Origin: Erythroxylum novogranatense
Taxonomy: Eukaryota; Streptophyta; Magnoliopsida; Malpighiales; Erythroxylaceae
Direction: 5' to 3'
Assembly (NCBI GenBank): GCA_029891385.1
Contig: CM057230.1
Coordinates: 51,811,414-51,875,413 of the forward strand
Length of the DNA: 64,000 bases
Shown here in pieces: positions 22,140-35,687 of the stretch; position 1 is the first letter of the stretch; each line of letters begins with the position of its first letter. The translations under genes and the position numbers were made by a program. Below the pieces are notes generated by a model. It searched no databases. It was not told where the DNA came from and saw only the letters and a program-made list of their open reading frames with translations.

Positions 22140-22400
22140 TTTACCTTTGAACACAGCTCAACAAAAGAACGCAATTCACAATCATCAAGCAAAGCCTTGT
22201 CTGAAGTTTCAATAACTCCTATGTCTCCCTTTACACTAAAACTAACCATATGAAAATGTGTTAATTGGAATTCATAAGCCAATATAAAGACAATACTCTA
22301 CTGATCTTGGTTTCCATCCTACATAAACTAAGTTGCCAAACTTGAGTGGTTCTACATTGGAAGGCCAATCAAAACCTGATCTGTTTGGATGTGTCATTCC
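22140..22400 (-). pseudogene. Exon-like fragments of an unknown minus-strand gene
   Basis: Two short stretches of protein-like composition on the minus strand. One is about 22310-22400: HPNRSGFDWPSNVEPLKFGN, then LVYVGWKPRS. The other is about 22140-22235: KGDIGVIETSDKALLDDCEL, then RSFVELCSKV, next to a GTAAAA donor-like site. An AT-rich, intron-like gap separates them. I do not recognise the protein. These could be exons of a real host gene that the retrotransposons have split, or relics. Confidence 0.3.
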
Positions 22401-23270
22401 CTTTAAGCATCACAGTAGTGTGACAAGTTATATATGTGTGAAAATACAATTGACAACTTTAGAAAATAGGGAGACACTTTAGTGCATAAGAATTGTAATC
22501 TCTCTTCAAATAGGTTAGGAGAAAGATTTGAATTAAGTGTTAGTATCATCCTAGTTTTTAGTACAATTGCTTCCTTCACTCTGTCCAAGAAGGAAAATAG
22601 TTCATGAAAGATTTACATAAATAGAAACTCAATTTCCCATTCTATTTTCATAAATCATATTAGTTTATTTTAAACCTAAGAATGATGGATTCGTAACTGG
22701 TGTAGATACTAAATATAGTATAATCTTCCAGGTTCTTACATAAGTTTAGTGATATTATAACTGTGAACAAGCAACTAGTTTGGTTTATCATAATTTGTCT
22801 CAATTTCCATCTGTTAATTGTGAAAAGTTCTAAAAAATCATGTATTACCATTCTGTTTTGATTTTTATGATACTGTAACTTCAATAATGACGAGCCTAAC
22901 ACTTTTGCCACATCCTAAAGATTCAAGCTTTATCATTTTATAAAAGAAACCATCACATTTCATATAAGCTAACACAATTTCATCAAAACAGACTGTAAAA
23001 GCTCAAAATATCCATGTTTTCGATAGGAAATAGGCTACAGAGTTCTTAGTAATAAATGTTTCAGATAAAACTTGACCACTGTGCAAGTTGCTTCAATTGT
23101 AAAGTTAAACAAGACTCATAAGTGCCTGTGAACATTTGATAATCCTAATAAACTTAAATGCACTAAAATCAGTTGACAGCAAGCACAACACCAGCAACGA
23201 ATGATTTGAGCATAAAAACAAGTCAACAATTTGCAAACTCCAAATGGGCAGGACACTATATGAGTACAAA
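22401..23270. other. AT-rich DNA, possibly intronic
   Basis: Only short chance frames. It may be an intron between the exon-like pieces at 22140-22400 and 23275-23355. Confidence 0.35.
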
Positions 23271-23274
23271 GGTT

Positions 23275-23355
23275 ACCTTTTTTTTTTCTTCTGATACGCT
23301 GGTGGTGGGCAATCCTATTGTCTTGTCTTTTTCTAGCCTTTGCTTCAACACTCAC
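23275..23355 (-). pseudogene. Basic exon-like fragment
   Basis: The minus-strand frame SVEAKARKRQDNRIAHHQRI then RRKKK is strongly basic and ends at a good donor site (AAG followed by GTAACC). Its upstream side is cut by the outer Gypsy LTR at 23356. It may belong to the same unknown gene as 22140-22400. Confidence 0.25.
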
Positions 23356-23376
23356 TGTTGGGCCCCAAACCTTTCT

Positions 23377-24816
23377 TGTAGTACCCCCATACCATAAGAT
23401 ATGTATCGGGACGCCCGTAGGTCATTCCGACACACACCCTACGATAAGGGTGCGCTACGAACAACCACTAACACTCCACATGGCATCAAAATCATAAAGC
23501 ATTAATATGAAAACCATAAATTCTCATTTCATAATCTCAAAGCAGTAAATTTACACAACTGGTATGTTCAGTGCATTACTCCAAAAGAAAATCAAACAAA
23601 AAGGCTAGCTAGGTCATCCTCAAAAGTGCCACCGACCAGGCCATGTGTCATGACTTCTCTTGCCAACTCAATCTACACGGCAGGAAAAGTCCCTCTGGAG
23701 CTATAAGTCTACTCTCTCGGTCCTGAAAAATAATTTGCAATTTTGGGTGAGTTTGCGAACTCAAGGAGGAACCATCATCGATGGTTCACCCAATTCATGC
23801 ATATACACATACATAACACATTCGCACAATTATCTCATCAAATCACATTTAGTAGTACCACATAATTTTCATACCAATCCAAAGAATCAATTCAAATGCA
23901 CATGGAATGTGTATGAGACGCTTTCAATTTATTACGTTGTTGTGGATCGCGCTGGCTTGTCCCATTAAGGGCGCATTAAACGGTGAGCCATAGGCTCTGA
24001 ATCACTATGGGCTCAAGGCCCAATCACGTTGAGCTTTAAGCTCGCTATCGCTTCCGTCACAATCGCCATTCATCGATCATGCAATTATGCATGAAGTGCA
24101 TATGTCCAAATAAAACAACACCAACATCATATCAGATCCCAATTCAACATATACACATAAGTCTTGTACAAGTAATCGCAAGAAAATCACATATGACACT
24201 TCTATGTCAGAATTTCCCAATTCATCGGACCTTCGGTCTGCAATCCAGGCACAAACAAACATAATTGTCCCTCCATTATTCTCCACAGGGTTCTAAGTGC
24301 AGAATTATAAACACTTACTAACCGAGGAACCATCTAGGTTACTCACCTAATAACTTCCGAAGCTAATGCCGGAAGTCTCGCAACGTCCGTGGGATGACGC
24401 TCCAACCGAGCCTCTATAACAATTAAAATAAGTAAACATTACCAACTGAATAGTTAAAAATATCAAACAATGCACATGGAATAAGTAAAACGTGTATAAT
24501 GCATGTTCATGGCATTCCCGACCCTAATCCAAAATTTTCCCATAAAAAATCCGTCTAAAAATTAGAAACCTATTAGGCGGCGACGGTGCAATTTCGGACC
24601 TTTATAGTCCCCAATTAAACAAAATAAGGATTAAAGGCTCCGTTATTCGGGCCACGCCAATTTCCGTCCAAAAATTTCCAATTTCTCACAAAATGAAATT
24701 AAATATTCTACGAATCCAATGCCTCAAGAATCAGGTCAATCGGATGTCGGACGGAAAAGAAATTGACAAAATGAAAACACAGATTATCAATTAAATAATA
24801 ATAATAAAATAATAAT

Positions 24817-24847
<31 letters not shown>

Positions 24848-27271
24848 GTCCAGCCTCGTTGGGGGCGACGTCTCGCCCCAGCGGGGCTGACTAAATCGGC
24901 TCCGTCGCTAGGGCTTTTACGCCCCGTCACTAGGGCGACGCGTCGCCCTAGTGACCGGGCGTAATTCCATTACCCTCTCTTTTTTTTCCTATTTCCCATC
25001 CGAATTTCCAACAACAATAATTCTTAGCACACAAATCGGAAAAATACAAACCATAGCTTGTTGGAAAGATAATGAAAAGCTTTACCATTCTCATGAAGAC
25101 CATAAAAATCAATTTCACCCCTAAGGGTGTCAAATATCCCATCAAAGCTACTGTCTACACAAAACCTCTCAAACAGTGCAATACTTTGCAAATTCAGTAA
25201 CTACTCATTTCCTCAGTCAAAAATAACACACTAAATATTCTCAGTAAGTTCACAATGTTATCTCCAACTTTCATGAACAACTCAAAATCAAATTTACTTA
25301 CTAACTAGGTCAAACAATTCACCAAAGCATCAACCCTCTGAAATCAACCAATCTGGACAGTGATGTTTCAAACAGTAATTATCTTAGCACAAATGTCACA
25401 AAAATCATTACCTTATATCCCTGAAAAGATAAGATCTCAAACTTCAATTTTCATGAGAACACAAACTCCAATTCGATTTTTAACAATTTCAAAACTGTTA
25501 TGGAAGTTACTGCCATTAATAGCAATTCACAACCTAATGCAGGGTCAGTTTTTGCAAAATCATAACTCCCAACTCTGACCTCTAACAATTACACACCATA
25601 AATCATTTTCAAGATAATGTCTTCCTCTACAACTTTGCAGAAGATCACTCACACCAATTCAGTCCACAAAAATTGCTAAAATTGCTCCCAAGCAGAAAGC
25701 TCACAAAATCAACACTTTGACTAGGTTTCTCCAAAAAGCATAAAACCAATCAATAGTAATCAGTTCATATATCCCAATATACAACTCGAAAATTAGCAAG
25801 ATCAGTGGCAATGGAAAGCTAACTCAATATGCCTCAACTTTCATAAAGACCATTTTTCCTAGTTCCATACCAATTAATTTAGAAAAATCAACAAAGTAAT
25901 CAGGTCATAACTACGGATACTGTTCACAGGCAATAAAACAGTAACTTTCCATGCAAAATTTCGCCCTTCTAGCATTACAATTTAACAACACCTATTTCAC
26001 ACAAAATTGTAGCCAACATCCCAAAGTTTCATTGGGAACAAACTTCACCTCATTTGCACACCTACACAATAAGTTATGATCAAAACATTCCAACAGGTCA
26101 AACACCAATTTTCCAGATTTCAACATTACCCTAACTCCTATCACTCTAACATCAATAACACATCACTAAGCATCCATTCATACCTCTAATTCAACCACAA
26201 ATTCATCACAACATACACTTCTATAATGACACAAAAATTGGCAGCACCTTCACAAATGAACTTCCTAAGTTTTCCATTCATCTATCCTTACAAACTCAAT
26301 CCAAAACCAAGCTAAAATCAATAAAAAGTATAGTCATTCATTCATCCATAACTAAGTATACATTTAAACCCATTCAAACCTTCTACTATGATGATCAAGT
26401 AAATGTATAAAGGATCTCCATGCATGCTTCTAACTACCAAAAGCATAAAAACAAACATCAATACTTACCAATCAAGTTACAAACTCTTCAATTCTCCAAC
26501 ACTTTACAACTCTCCCACACTTCCTAACTTACTTCACCCACGGTTTTCATAAGCATAACAAAGAGTCTCATCAATTCAAGGCTTCAACTTGGTTTGTGTG
26601 TGATGATGAGCAAGCAAGGAACCAAGGAGAAATGTCTTGTATCGATAAGTAGAAGAAAATTCAAGGAGGAGGAAGATGACTTGGATGAATGAAGAAGAAG
26701 GCTTTCCAAGATATTCATTTACTTAAAAAGCTAAAGAGGAAGTCGAGATGATGATCATAAGAAGACAAAATCAATAAATCAAGAAGGACACTTGGCATTC
26801 AATGGGAAAAATGCAATTTATCAACTAATCCTATTTAGTTAAGTGCTAATTCCAATTAAGCTCTAATCATGGCACTAAAATAATTCCCTAACACCATTTA
26901 GCCAATAATCTAATGCCATTAGGCAACCCTTTTCAGTACAAAAGGCTCACTCAATCGATCGGTTGAATTTTTCGTCCGGGCAAAACCCCAAAAATTTCAG
27001 AAAAATTCTCATAAATCCCTAAAAATGTAAAACAATTTATGGCGCACTCCAAATAATTTTTTAAATACAACTTTCACATAAATTTCACAAAAGATCTCAA
27101 TTAGACACTTATGCCGGAAATGTCATGAATGCATGTATACCATGTGCATGTGCAAAACAATCATCAGTTATAGAGGCTATATAATGTATGTTCATGCCGA
27201 GTTATAATCCAATTCTCCTAACCCGTCCCAAATTACCAATAAACCCTTCCTATGGGAGATGGGATGTTACA
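23377..27271 (-). repeat. Array LTR1
   Basis: A full-length LTR of 3895 bp. The first part holds small palindromes (GAGCCATAGGCTC at 23985-23997; GAGCTTTAAGCTC at 24031-24043), which recur in the other copies. Then come an AT-rich trinucleotide/pentanucleotide tract (about 24793-24846), a GC-rich hairpin block (24853-24964) and a long AT-rich stretch shared almost base for base with LTR2-LTR4. The TSD lies at 23372-23376. Confidence 0.92.
24917..24964. repeat. 48-bp near-perfect palindrome in LTR1
   Basis: Arms of 24 bases with one mismatched pair. The inner 30 bases (24926-24955) are perfectly self-complementary, centred on GACGCGTC. The matching place is deleted in LTR2 (about 33356-33387) and remodelled in LTR3 (about 41755-41810) and LTR4 (about 50135-50205). 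Confidence 0.9.
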
Positions 27272-27283
27272 ATTCTCCCCTCC
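27272..27283 (-). promoter_or_regulatory. Array polypurine tract (body 1)
   Basis: The plus strand reads attctcccctcc next to LTR1, so the element's strand has GGAGGGGAGAAT before its 3' LTR. Equivalent tracts follow LTR2 (35688), LTR3 (44101) and LTR4 (52494). Confidence 0.85.
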
Positions 27284-30200
27284 TAATAAAAATTTCGTCC
27301 CAAAATTCTTACCGTTGATCGAAAAGATGAGGATACTGTCTCCTCATATGCTCCTCGGTCTCCTGTAGCCTCCTCACGAAAGTGGTTCCTCCAGAACCTT
27401 CACCAAAGGAATACTCTTATTCCTCAACTGCTTCACCTGTGTCCCGGCAATCAGACGGCCTCTACATAACTCAAATTACTCGATACCTCAATCTCCCGAG
27501 CCAGATCACATGTGTCGGATCCGACCGATATCTACGGAGCATACTCACATGGAAGACGCCATGCAACCGAGACATCTCACTCGGTAAAAGCTAGCCTCAG
27601 AGGCCAAATCCTATCCTCTCAAGGATCTCATATGGACCAATGTACCTAGGGCTTAACTTACCCTTTTCCCAAATCTCAAGACACCACGCCACGGTGACAC
27701 CAGTAAGAACACTCTATCGCCTACATTGTACTCAATGTCCCTCCTATGCCGATCCACATAGCTCTTCTGTTCATCCCGAGCCGCTTTGATGCGACTCAAT
27801 CGATTTCACCTTATCTACAAGATCCTAATCACCAGACCCTCAATCATCCTCACACCCTCTTCATCCCAATACAAAGGCGATCTACACGGCCGCCCATACA
27901 AGGCCTCATATGGTGCCATCCCGATGCTACTATGATAATGATTGTTGTATGCAAACTCAATCGAGCTAAACATCGATCCCATGCTCCTTTGAACTCCAAT
28001 ACACAAGCCCAAGCATATCCTCAACAGCCTTAATCGTCCTCTCACTCGCCCATCTCATCGAGGATGAAGCGTCAGATCAAGTTCACTTAGTACCCATAGA
28101 AGATCGCAAACTCGCCGTAACCTCAAGTAAATCTGGGATCCCATGCCGACACTATCGACATTGGGACCCCATGCGCCTCACTATCTCCGCCACATACTTC
28201 GGGCCAACTGATCCATGGTATTGTTCTCCTCATCGGCAAGAAATGGGCCGATTTATAATCGATCCACTATGACCCAGATAGCATCATCTTCGCCTCGGCG
28301 TCTAGGCAAACCCATAATGAAATCCATGGTAATTGCTCCCATTTCCACTCCGAATGGGCAACGAATGAAGCTTCCTATCGAGCTCGGTGCTCACTTAACT
28401 CCGCCGCACGTCAAACATCTAGATACAAACTCCGCTACTTGCTTTTTCATGCCAGGCCACCAGAAATGTTGCTTAAGAGTGTTATACATCTTGGTAGTAC
28501 CAGGATGCATAGCATATGTGGCCATATGAGCCTCCTCCAATATCTCTCTCCTCAAGTCATCCACATCAGGCACACAAAGCCTCTGTCTCAACCACAAGGT
28601 CTCATCTCTCACATCAAACTCAGAACCCGAATCAGCTTTTACCTTCTCAATCAGTCTCACCATAACAGGATCCTTGTCCTGAACTCTCCTGATCCTGTCC
28701 AGTAGCATCGGTCTCAGTGTCAAAGTAGCCAATAAGACTCCATCCTGCTCCAGAGTCAACTGAACATTCAAAGCCCTCAACTGAATCAAATTAGGCAACC
28801 TCATTGCACAATCTGAGCTGTATTAGTATGTGACTTCCTACCGTAGCATCCGCCACCACATTAGCTTTCCTGTGGTGATACTCGATAGTACAATCATAGT
28901 CCTTCAACAACTCAAGCCATCTCCTCCGCCTCAAATTCAACTCTCTCGCTCAAGAATATCTCAAACTTTATGGTCGGTGAAGATTTGGAAAGTCTCACCA
29001 TACGTAATGCCTCCAAATCTTCAAAGCAAACACTACTGCAGCCTAACTCCAAATCATGAACAGGATAGTTTACCTCGTGAGACCTCACCGCCTCGAGGCA
29101 TAGGCAATGACTCTACCGTGCTGCATCGTAACACACCCCAATCCCTCGATGCGATGCATCATCAGATACCTCAAATCCTCCAATCCCGATGGAATAGCCA
29201 ACACCGGTGCAGAGTCAACCGATGTTTTAGCTCCTCAAAGCTCTTCGACACTCCTCACCCATCCGAATGGCACATTCTTCCTCGAAGTTTTGTCGAGGGC
29301 CGAGATCAATGAAAACCCTCGACAAACCTCCGGTAATAACCGCCAATCCGAGGAAACTCGAATCTACAAACATTCCTAGAGCTTCCCACTTCAAAGACCG
29401 CCTCCACCTTACTCGGATCCACCAATACCCTCTCCAATACTATATGTCCCAAAATATCACTGATCCACCAAAATTCACATTTATCAATTTGGCATACAAC
29501 TATCTCTCCTCATGGTCTGCGCAACACAATCCTCAAATGCTCACTATGCTCCCGTCTTCCCCGAATACACTAAAATGTCATCAATAAACACAATAACAAA
29601 CCGATCCAGTAGGGCTGAAATACCTTATTCATCAAGGCCATGAAGGTCGGGGAATTAGTCAACCCAAACGGCATCACTAAAACTCAAAATGCCCAGACGG
29701 CTCTCAAGGCACTCTTAGCACATCGGCCTCGCAATCTTCAATCGATAGTACCACGACCTCGGATCCAACTTAGTGAACACCGAGCTCCTCGCAATCGATC
29801 AAATAAGTCATCGATCCTAGGAAGTGGATACTTATTCTTCATCACACCCGATTTAATCGCACGTAATCGATGCACGCCTCAAAGTCCCATCCTTTTCTTC
29901 ACAAACAAAACTGGAGCTCCCGTGGTGAAACACTAGGTCCGATAAAGCCCTTCTCCAACAACTCCTGAATCGAGCCTTAAGCTCCCTCGCCCACAAAGTG
30001 CCATCCTATATGGAGGTATAGATATAGGAGCAAGACTGAACGAGGTCAATAGTGAACTCGTCTCCGATCCGTGGCAAACCCAGAACTCATCAGAAACACA
30101 TCTAGAAATTCCCTAACCACGGGAATATCCTAAAGCCTCTGCTCAACTCTAGTGTCAACCACATGAGCCAGATATGCTTCACGTTCCCCCTGATCAATCT

Positions 30201-31810
30201 CGTGGCACTAAGGAAAGAGATCATCCGGCCGGTATCGCTGACCGACTCTCTAAACACCGCTCTAGTCGACCAGAGACTCTAAACAACCTCCTTGGTATAA
30301 CAGTCCATAATAGCCCTATGGGCGTCACCATCCATCCCGTAATCACATCGATCTCTCTCGAGGCAACACTATAAGGTCTGCCCTCAACACTGCTTGATAT
30401 ATCTGGATCAAGCATCCCCTGCAGACCTCTCCCAATGCAGTCGTAGTACCTAAAGGTGTACTCACCTCTAGCCCATACAGTAACATCTCCCGATCCCCAT
30501 GCAATCTACATGCCATATGAGGTGCAATAAAGAATGTGGATCCAGATCCAAGAATGCAAACGCCTCAAAATCAGAAATAAGGAGCATACCAGCTACGACA
30601 TCAGGGGAATCCTGGGCCTCCTACCTCGTCATGGCATATACTCGGCTCGGGGCGTGGTCGATCGCCCACCTCACCCGCCCAAAGGATCCTCACTCTACCT
30701 CGGCCTCTACCTCGGCCTCTCAGATCGATCCACGCCCGATCCACCCACTCTACTCACAGATCAGAGTACTACTCCGGCTCGGCCACTACCAGTGACCGAG
30801 CTCCCAGGTAGTGGGCAATCCTTAATGATGATCCATGGAGCCGCATTTAAGGCAAGCTCCAGGTCAATCGCCAACACTCTCCAAAGTGCCTCTTCTCACA
30901 AGGCTCACGAATGGGAGAATCGCCCAAAACCTCGCCATCGCCATCGCCATCGCCACTGCATAAATCTCCTCTCGTCCAAAACCCGACCGTCTCGATCCTC
31001 CTCAAGATCTGAAGGCCCCGCTCTGGCCTTCTAAAACTCTTACCAGAGCTGCCTCGATCATCACTAACTCTCTTCCTCTAGACCCTTGACCCATCTCTCT
31101 CTCTCTCTGCCTCACAATCCGCTCCACTCTCACAAAGCAGCAGCCTCAACTCTATAAAGGAGCCCATATCGATCGGGCCAATCTCGCACGGATCTCCAGA
31201 TTCAGCCCCATCTCAAACCTCCGCACCTATCCGCCTCGGTGGAAACCACAGAGCAAGATATCCCATCAACTCATTAAACCTAACCTCGTACTCTGCCATC
31301 ACATCCTACCTGCCTCGGCTCAAAAACTCCCAGATCTTCATTTCCAGATACACCTTGGGCATATAATTGTCTCTAAAGCCCTCGGAAAATCTGCCCATGT
31401 CAAGCAAGGTCCGTGGTACCGCCTTTAACAGCCTTCCACCATGTATAAGCGGGGCCCCGCAGAAGAGATATCTTGCGAATCGAACCTCTCATCGTTCGCA
31501 ATCCATCGATCAAGGACTCTCGAGTCCTCTCAACCATCCTCACCTCGGGGTCTCAGATCGCCATAGAAGTTCATGTTCTCGCCACGCAAAGAAATCGTAT
31601 CTCCTCTCCCGTCTCACGGGGACTCTAGGAGGTACCTCAGATCGAGGCACCGAGGACTCTCTACTAGCTCCAACAGATCCCTGGTCAGCTGGTTGATCAA
31701 TCTTATCACCAAATACGGATGACCTAAAACAAAACAAGAACTCTGATCAGTTTCTGCATTTCCCACAATAATTCAAGCCTAATTATGTACTAGTCCCAAC
31801 AGATGCCAAA
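27284..31810 (-). pseudogene. Array body 1: Gypsy gag-pol, fragmented frames
   Basis: Landmarks from the 5' end of the element (right to left). Gag is at about 30560-31790, with the zinc knuckle near 30840-30915 and a GCCATC hexamer run at 30934-30955. Protease (GST motif) is near 30535-30560. RT is at about 29560-30000, with [10 protein letters not shown] and FIDD near 29575. RNase H is at 28830-29190. The integrase zinc finger is intact at 28391-28804 (HPGTTKMYNTLKQHFWW, then CLTC). The integrase core has FAYNNHYHSSIGMAPYEALY at about 27890-27965. The KLSPRYIGPYEIL region and chromodomain tail are at 27300-27690. Many frame breaks sit at CTG/CAG sites and may be sequence error. Confidence 0.85.
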
Positions 31811-31826
31811 CCATGCTCTGATACCA
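31811..31826 (-). promoter_or_regulatory. Array primer-binding site (body 1), initiator-Met tRNA type
   Basis: The minus strand reads TGGTATCAGAGCATGG, five bases inside LTR2. The same site lies left of LTR5. Left of LTR3 and LTR4 it reads with one T missing (ctcgatacca on the plus strand), one of the suspected base-calling losses. Confidence 0.9.
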
Positions 31827-31831
31827 CCTAA

Positions 31832-33264
31832 TGTAGCACCCTCATACCATAGGATATGTATCGGGACGCCCATAGGTCATTCCGACACACACCCTACGAT
31901 AAGGGTGCGCTACGAACAACCACTAACACTCCACATCGCATCAAAATCATAAAGCATTAATATGAAAACCATAAATTCTCATTTCATAACCTCAAAGCAG
32001 TAAATTTACACAACTGGTATGTTCTGTGCATTACTCCAAAAGAAAATCAAACAAAAAGGCTAGCTAGGTCATCCCTCAAAAAGTGCCAGCTGACCGACCT
32101 ATGTGCCATGACTTCTCTTGCCAACTCAATCTACACGGCAGGAAAAGTCCCTCTGGAGCTATAAGTCTACTCTCTCGGTCCTGAAAAATAATTTGCAATT
32201 TTGGGTGAGTTTGCGAACTCAGTGAGGAACCATCATCGATGGTTCACCCAATTCATGCATATACACATACATAACATACCACGCACAATTATCTCATCAA
32301 ATCACATTTAGTAGTACCACATAATTTTCATACCAATCCAAAGAATCAATTCAAATGCACATGGAATGTGTATGAGACGCTTTTCAATTTATTACGTTGT
32401 TATGATGGAAATGGCTTGTCCCATTAAGGGCGATAAACGGTGAGCCATAGGCTCAATCACTATGGGCTCAAGGCCCAATCACGTTGAGCTTTAAGCTCGC
32501 TATCGCCCGTCACAATCGCCATTATCGATCATGCAATTATGCATGAAGTGCATATGTCCAAATAAAACAACACCAACATCATATCAGATCCCAATTCAAC
32601 ATATACACATAAGTCTTGTACAAGTAATCGCAAGAAAATCACATATGACACTTCTATGTCAGAATTTCCCAATTCATCGGACCTTCGGTCTGCAATCCAG
32701 GCACAAACAAACATAATTGTCCCTCCATTATTCTCCACAGGGTTCTAAGTGCAGAATTATAAACACTTACTAACCGAGGAACCATCTAGGTTACTCACCT
32801 AATAACTTCCGAGCTAATGCCGGGAAGTCTCTGCAACGTCCGTGGGATGACGTTCCAACTGAGCCTCTATAACAATTAAAATAAGTAAACATTACCAACT
32901 GAATAGTTAAAAATATCAAACAATGCACATGGAATAAGTAAAACGTGTATAATGCATGTTCATGGCATTCCCGACCCTAATCCAAAATTTTCCCATAAAA
33001 AATCCGCCTAAAATTAGAAACCTATTGGCGGACGGCGCAATTCGGACCTCTATAGTCCCCAATTAAACAAAATAATGATTAAAGGCTCCGTTACAGGGGC
33101 CACGCCAATTCTCGTCCAAAAATTCCCAATTTCTCACAAAATGAAATTAAATATTCTACGAATCCGATGCCTCAAGAATCAGGTCAATCGGATGTCGGAC
33201 GGAAAAGAAATTGACAAAATGAAAACACAGATTACCAATTAAATAATAATAATAAAATAATAAT

Positions 33265-33295
<31 letters not shown>

Positions 33296-35687
33296 TAAAA
33301 AGTCCAGTCTCGTTGGGGGGGACGTCTCGCCCCAGCGGGGCTGACTAAATCGGCTCCGTCGCTAGTCGCCCTAGTGACCGGGCGTAATTCCATTACCCTC
33401 TCTTTTTTTTCCTATTTCCCATCCGAATTTCCAACAACAATAATTCTTAGCATACAAATCGGACAAATACAAACCATAGCTTGTTGGAAAGATAATGAAA
33501 AGCTCTACCATTCTCATGAAGACCATAAAAATCAATTTCACCCCTAAGGGTGTCAAATATCCCATCAAAGCTACTGTCTACACAAAACCTCTCAAACAGT
33601 GCAATACTTTGCAAATTCAGTAACTACTCATTTCCTCAGTAAAAAATAACACACTAAATATTCTCAGTAAGTTCACAATGTTATCTCCAACTTTCATGAA
33701 CAACTCAAAATCAAATTTACTTTCTAACTAGGTCAAACAATTCACCAAAGCATCAACCCTCTGAAATCAACCAATCTGGACAGTGATGTTTCAAACAGTA
33801 ATTATCTTAGCACAAATGTCACAAAAATCATTACCTTATATCCCTGAAAAGATAAGATCTCAAACTTCAATTTTCATGAAGAACACAAACTCCAATTCGA
33901 TTTTTAACAATTTCAAAACTGTTATGGAAGTTACTGCCATTAACAGCAATTCACAACCTAATGCAGGGTCAGTTTTTGCAAAATCATAACTCCCAACTCT
34001 GACCTCTAAAAATTACACACCATAAATCATTTTCAAGATAATGTCTTCCTCTACAACTTTGAAGAAGATCACTCACACCAATTCAGTCCAAAAAAATTGC
34101 TAAAATTGCTCCCAAGCAGAAAGCTCACAAAATCAACACTTTGACTAGGTTTCTCCAAAAAGCATAAAACCAATCAATAGTAATCAGTTCATATATCCCA
34201 ATATACAACTCGAAAATTAGCAAGATCAGTGGCAATGGAAAGCTAACTCAATATGCCTCAACTTTCATAAAGACTATTTTTCCTAGTTCCATACCAATTA
34301 ATTTAGAAAAATCAACAAAGTAATCAGGTCATAACTACGGATACTGTTCACAGGCAATAAAACAGTAACTTTCCATGCAAAATTTCGCCCTTCTAGCATT
34401 ACAATTTAACAACACCTATTTCACACAAAATTGTAGCCAACATCCCAAAGTTTCATTGGGAACAAACTTCACCTCATTTGCACACCTACACAATAAGTTA
34501 TGATCAAAACATTCCAACAGGTCAAACACCAATTTTCCAGATTTCAACATTACCCTAACTCCTATCACTCTAACATCAATAACACATCACTAAGCATCCA
34601 TTCATACCTCTAATTCAACCACAAATTCATCACAACATACACTTCTATAATGACACAAAAATTGGCAGCACCTACACAAATGAACTTCCTAAGTTTTCCA
34701 TTCATCTATCCTTACAAACTCAATCCAAAACCAAGCTAAAATCAATAAAAAGTATAGTCATTCATTCATCCATAACTAAGTATACATTTAAACCCATTCA
34801 AACCTTCTACTATGATGATCAAGTAAATGTATAAAGGATCTCCATGCATGCTTCTAACTACCAAAAGCATAAAAACAAACATCAATACTTACCAATCAAG
34901 TTACAAACTCTTCAATTCTCCAACACTTTACAACTCTCCCACACTTCCTAACTTACTTCACCCACGGTTTTCATAAGCATAACAAAGAGTCTCATCAATT
35001 CAAGGCTTCAACTTGGTTTGTGTGTGATGATGAGCAAGCAAGGAACCAAGGAGAAATGTCTTGTATCGATAAGTAGAAGAAAAATTCAAGGAGGAGGAAG
35101 ATGACTTGGATGAATGAAGAAGAAGGCTTTCCAAGATATTCATTTACTTAAAAGCTAAAGAGGAAGTCGAGATGATGATCATAAGAAGACAAAATCAATA
35201 AATCAAGAAGGACACTTGGCATTCAATGGGAAAATGCAATTTATCAACTAATCCTATTTAGTTAAGTGCTAATTCCAATTAAGCTCTAATCATGGCACTA
35301 AAATAATTCCCTAACACCATTTAGCCAATAATCTAATGCCATTAGGCAACCCTTTTCAGATACAAAAGGCTCACTAATCAGTCGGTTGAAATTTTTCGAT
35401 CCGCAAAACCTCAAAAATTTCAGAAAATTCTCATAAATCCCTAAAATGTAAAACAATTTATGGCGCTCCAAATAATTTTTAAATACAACTTTCACATAAA
35501 TTTCACAAAAGATCTCAATTAGACACTTATGCTTAAATGTCATGAATGCATGTATACCATGTGCATGTGCAAAACAATCATCGCTTATAGAGGCTATATA
35601 ATGTATGTTCATGCCGAGTTATAATCCAATTCTCCTAACCCGTCCCAAATTACCAATAAACCCTTCCTATGGGAGATGGATGTTACA
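31832..35687 (-). repeat. Array LTR2
   Basis: 3856 bp, colinear with LTR1. The distal AT-rich two-thirds is almost identical to LTR1, LTR3 and LTR4. The GC-rich palindrome is lost. Confidence 0.92.

Noticed and set aside
24079..24286. Frames of 61-69 codons on both strands recurring identically in LTR1 and LTR2
   Set aside because: They recur because the LTR recurs. LTR3 and LTR4 break them, and no domain is visible.
25360..25578. Open frame recurring in all LTR interiors (also at 33783, 42198 and inverted at 59170)
   Set aside because: AT-rich non-coding LTR sequence. Length and frame vary between copies and there is no domain.
27382..31737. Many plus-strand open frames of 60-170 codons in the array bodies
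   Set aside because: They are antisense shadows of the minus-strand Gypsy gag-pol and have no recognisable domain.
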